A program made the position numbers and the translations under genes. From Ruminococcaceae bacterium UBA1447 (lineage in GTDB: Bacteria > Bacillota > Clostridia > Oscillospirales > Acutalibacteraceae), in the NCBI GenBank assembly GCA_002329225.1, contig DCTF01000041.1, forward strand, positions 10,397 to 19,388: DNA of 8,992 bases. The letters are read 5' to 3'. Numbering within the stretch: position 1 is the first letter of the stretch; every line of letters starts with the position of its first letter. Positions 6,378-8,992 of this stretch are shown in pieces. Under the pieces are notes generated by a model. The model made no database searches and was not told where the DNA came from. It saw only the letters and a list, made by a program, of their open reading frames with translations.

Positions 6378-6743
6378 ATGGACAAAAGTCTGACCGGAGC
6401 CAGAGGCGAGGTCTTTGCGGCACGGTATTTGAGGGATTCGGGTTTTCAAATTTTTGCCGCAAATGTGAGCAACCGCTATGGCGAAGTGGATATTATTGCC
6501 GGCGATGAAGAATATATATTTTTTGTTGAGGTAAAAACCCGCACGGAGGGGGCGCTGGCTACCCCGGCTGAGGCGGTAAGCCTGCAAAAACAGAAAAAAA
6601 TCTGCGGAGTTGCGGCGGCATATCTGCAAAAACACAGGCCCGCACTGCAGCCCCGTTTTGACGTTATAGAAGTTTATTTAAAGGCGGACGGCTCGCTTGA
6701 CAAAATCAATCATATAAAAAACGCCTTTGAAAGTCTGATGTAA
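6378..6743 (+). CDS. yraN: UPF0102 family protein YraN, predicted endonuclease fold
   Basis: This 121-residue protein belongs to UPF0102, a family with a Holliday-junction-resolvase/restriction-like PD-(D/E)XK fold. Recognisable pieces are GARGEVFAARYLRDSGFQI with Glu11, NRYGEVDIIAGD with Glu36 and Asp38, the FFVEVKTRT strand with Glu51 and Lys53, and the C-terminal PRFDVIEVY. Asp38 and the Glu51-x-Lys53 pair are the likely catalytic set. GGGAG at 6367-6371 lies 6 bases before the ATG. The family's cellular task is not settled; adjacency to rnhB is common in bacteria and suggests DNA or RNA-DNA maintenance. The family call is safe, while nuclease activity is an inference from the fold. Confidence 0.94.
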   Translation: MDKSLTGARGEVFAARYLRDSGFQIFAANVSNRYGEVDIIAGDEEYIFFVEVKTRTEGALATPAEAVSLQKQKKICGVAAAYLQKHRPALQPRFDVIEVYLKADGSLDKINHIKNAFESLM

Positions 6744-6792
6744 GGCAATCGGTTCGGATTTATAAAAAAATGCAACTTGTAAGGGGAGAAAT

Positions 6793-8286
6793 ATGGTTTA
6801 CACAAGCACAAGAAACAGCGGAGTAAAAGTTCCCGCATCTCAGGCTATTTCCGAGGGGATTTCTTCCGAGGGTGGGCTCTTTCTGCCGGTAAGCATACCG
6901 CAGCTCTCTGTTGAAGATTTGAAATCCCTTGTGAAAAAGAATTATGTACAAAGGGCGGAAGCCGTACTTTCAATGTACTTAACGGATTTCAGCGCCGAAG
7001 AAATATCCCGCTGTGTTTCGGGAGCCTATGCGTCGGGCAAATTCAGCGACCCTGAAGTGGCGCCGCTGAAAAAACTTTATGACAATGTGCATGTGCTCGA
7101 ACTTTGGAAAGGCCCTACCTGCGCATTTAAGGATATGGCGCTGCAGCTTCTCCCGTATTTGCTGAACGTATCGGCGGAAAAAGCCGTACCCGGTAAAGAG
7201 ATTGTTATTCTGGTTGCCACCTCGGGGGATACCGGCAAGGCCGCCCTTGAAGGTTTTAAAGACGTTGCGGGTACTAAAATTATGGTTTTCTATCCCGACC
7301 GGGGGGTAAGTCCCATGCAGAAACTGCAAATGACCACCCAGGAGGGTGCAAATGTAGCCGTCTGCGCCATTGAAGGCAATTTTGATGACGCTCAAAACGG
7401 AGTAAAGGCCATATTTACGGATAAAGCCTTGGGCGAAAGATTAAAAGAGAAAAACGCCATGTTCTCTTCCGCCAACTCAATTAACTGGGGCAGGCTTGTG
7501 CCGCAAATCGTTTATTACATATCCGCCTATTGCGACCTTGTTGCAAAGAAAAACATAAACCTCGGTGATAAAATAAATATTGTTGTACCTACGGGTAACT
7601 TCGGCAACATCCTGGCCGCCTGCTATGCGAAAAAAATGGGCGTGCCGGTGAACAAACTCATTTGTGCGTCAAACTCCAACAATGTACTGACCGAGTTCAT
7701 TAAAACCGGTACCTATGACAGCAGGCGCCGTTTTTATACCACCATTTCCCCATCTATGGATATTCTTGTTTCCAGCAATCTGGAACGCCTTCTTTACCTT
7801 TTGGCGGATATGGACGACACCTATATTAAATCCCTTATGAACGAGCTTGTTATAAAAGGCAGTTACAATATAAGTCAAGGCGTTGAAGAAAAAATTAAAG
7901 ACTCTTTTGCCGCCGGTTACTGTAATGACGGGCAGACAAAAGAGACCATAGCCCGTACATTTAAAAATCGGGGATATTTGTGCGACACCCATACGGCGGT
8001 AGCGGTAAAGGTTTATGAGGATTACCGCCACGAAACGGGGGACGGCACACCCGCAGTGATTGCTTCCACAGCCTCGCCTTTCAAATTCAGCGCCAGTGTG
8101 CTTGAAGCTTTAAATCCCTCCGCAGTCGGCGAAGATGAATTTGAAATGCTTAAAACTCTGGAGGAACTCACAGGCGTTAACTGCCCGCATCAGCTTAAAG
8201 GCTTGGAAGAAAAGAAAATCCGTTTTGGCAATTGCTGCGCAACGGGGGATATGAAAAACGCCGTTTTGGAAATGTTGGGCATTTAG
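6793..8286 (+). CDS. thrC: Threonine synthase
   Basis: ThrC converts O-phosphohomoserine to threonine with pyridoxal phosphate, the last step of threonine synthesis. The 497-residue length fits the longer bacterial/fungal type with the N-terminal YTSTRN and EGISSEGGLFLP segments. Lys113 in GPTCAFKDMALQ is the PLP-binding lysine, TSGDTGKAA lies at 143-151, SSANSINWGRL at 225-234, and GNFGN at 268-272 forms the cofactor phosphate loop. The C-terminal part includes CDTHTAVAV and STASPFKFS, as expected. The ribosome binding site is AGGGGAG (6782-6788). No hom or thrB gene is visible nearby, so it is not part of a threonine operon within this window. The 49-base gap after yraN shows no clear promoter. 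The identification is secure. Confidence 0.97.
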   Translation: MVYTSTRNSGVKVPASQAISEGISSEGGLFLPVSIPQLSVEDLKSLVKKNYVQRAEAVLSMYLTDFSAEEISRCVSGAYASGKFSDPEVAPLKKLYDNVHVLELWKGPTCAFKDMALQLLPYLLNVSAEKAVPGKEIVILVATSGDTGKAALEGFKDVAGTKIMVFYPDRGVSPMQKLQMTTQEGANVAVCAIEGNFDDAQNGVKAIFTDKALGERLKEKNAMFSSANSINWGRLVPQIVYYISAYCDLVAKKNINLGDKINIVVPTGNFGNILAACYAKKMGVPVNKLICASNSNNVLTEFIKTGTYDSRRRFYTTISPSMDILVSSNLERLLYLLADMDDTYIKSLMNELVIKGSYNISQGVEEKIKDSFAAGYCNDGQTKETIARTFKNRGYLCDTHTAVAVKVYEDYRHETGDGTPAVIASTASPFKFSASVLEALNPSAVGEDEFEMLKTLEELTGVNCPHQLKGLEEKKIRFGNCCATGDMKNAVLEMLGI

Positions 8287-8322
8287 TTTCTGGCAAAATG
8301 AATTCACGGGAAAGGGGCTTTC

Positions 8323-8992
8323 ATGTCACTTTTTGCAATAGCGGATACACATCTGTCTTTCGGTACCGACAAGCCCATGGCGGTCTTTCAGGGCTGGGCG
8401 GGTTTTGAAAAAAAACTTGAGAAAAACTGGCGTGCCCTTGTTAAGGAGGAAGATACGGTTGTCATCGCCGGGGATATCTCCTGGGGTATGACTCTGGAAG
8501 AAGCCCTGCCCGATTTCAGGTTTTTGCATTCTTTGCCGGGGCAAAAACTCCTTATTAAAGGCAACCACGATTATTGGTGGAACACCTTAACAAAGATGAA
8601 TAGATTTCTTGAGGAAAACGGCTTTAAAACAATTCGTTTTCTGCACAATAATTCTTATGTGTGCGGCGGCGTTTCCGTCTGCGGCTCAAGGGGATGGCTG
8701 TTTGAAAGCGACGACGAGTTTGATGAAAAGGTGCTGAACAGGGAAGTAACGCGCCTCAGAAAAAGTCTTGAAGAAGCCGAAAAGGAAGAAAAGATTGTGT
8801 TTCTTCATTACCCTCCGCTGACCTCTAATTCGTGCTGCAGGGAAATTCTTGATGTTCTTAACAAGTTCGGAATAACAAAATGCTATTACGGCCACCTGCA
8901 CGGAGAGGCTGCAAAATACTCGATTGACGACAGTGTTGACGGCATTAGCTTTAAACTCATTTCCTGCGACAGATTAAAATTTACACCTTATT
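8323..8992 (+). CDS. Calcineurin-like metallophosphoesterase, COG1768-type, 3' truncated by the window edge
   Basis: The frame is open from the ATG at 8323 to the right edge (223 whole codons). AAAGGGG (8311-8317) lies 5 bases upstream of the ATG and supports this start. The sequence has the full metallophosphoesterase motif set: D8-x-H10 (ADTH), GD51 (AGDISWG), GN81H82D (KGNHDYWW), H162 (LHYPP), and GH191LH193G. These residues bind the two metal ions of the active site. No signal peptide or TM helix is seen, so it is probably cytoplasmic. It resembles the predicted phosphohydrolases of COG1768 found in Clostridia, whose substrate is not known to me. Residues 135-157 are charged and may form a helical insert. 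Only a few residues are likely missing, but the stop is outside the window. Confidence 0.9.
   Translation, partial: MSLFAIADTHLSFGTDKPMAVFQGWAGFEKKLEKNWRALVKEEDTVVIAGDISWGMTLEEALPDFRFLHSLPGQKLLIKGNHDYWWNTLTKMNRFLEENGFKTIRFLHNNSYVCGGVSVCGSRGWLFESDDEFDEKVLNREVTRLRKSLEEAEKEEKIVFLHYPPLTSNSCCREILDVLNKFGITKCYYGHLHGEAAKYSIDDSVDGISFKLISCDRLKFTPY

Noticed and set aside
6168..6635. A 155-codon open frame on the minus strand opposite rnhB and yraN
   Set aside because: It lies antisense across two well-conserved genes and their junction, has no recognisable motif, and is best explained as a shadow frame. The other minus-strand frames in the window were rejected on the same grounds.
6761..6766. TATAAA as a -10 box before thrC
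   Set aside because: No -35 match lies at a workable distance; the spacing from yraN fits read-through transcription.
1..8992. Search for a defence system, mobile element, CRISPR array or other accessory island
   Set aside because: All genes are conserved housekeeping or widespread families in one orientation with short gaps. No transposase, integrase, direct repeats at island borders, tRNA or array-like repeats were seen.

Overview
This is a compact stretch of bacterial housekeeping genes, all on the plus strand, with no mobile element, tRNA, rRNA or CRISPR array visible. It most likely comes from a Bacillota genome, probably Clostridia or a relative. That view rests on the block rplS, signal peptidase I, rbgA (ylqF), rnhB, yraN, on the paired radical SAM (TIGR03960-type) and DUF2344 genes, on strong GGAGG-type ribosome binding sites, and on a single-TM Gram-positive-style signal peptidase. 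Base composition is near balanced by eye. I cannot name the genus.

Layout. Bases 1-361 hold the 3' end of metK, followed by a hairpin. A two-gene unit follows (465-2970): a B12-binding-domain/radical SAM protein of unknown function and its DUF2344 partner, overlapping by 14 bases. A 204-base gap carries a near-consensus sigma-A promoter and a structured leader ahead of rplS (ribosomal protein L19, 3175-3519), and a GC-rich hairpin follows rplS. Next come two tandem type I signal peptidase paralogues (3614-4222 and 4287-4829). Close behind are rbgA (50S assembly GTPase), rnhB (RNase HII) and yraN (UPF0102 nuclease-fold protein), then thrC (threonine synthase). The window ends inside a calcineurin-like metallophosphoesterase gene that runs off the right edge.

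Function. The genes fall into translation and ribosome assembly (L19, RbgA), protein secretion (two LepB proteins), nucleic acid maintenance (RNase HII, YraN), and methionine/SAM and threonine metabolism (MetK, ThrC). The spacings of 15-64 bases from lepB to the phosphoesterase suggest one long transcription unit, possibly with an internal promoter before the second lepB.

I found no convincing new system. The points most worth a second look are the rplS leader, the functionally uncharacterised radical SAM/DUF2344 pair with a second cysteine motif in its tail, and the tandem signal peptidases.
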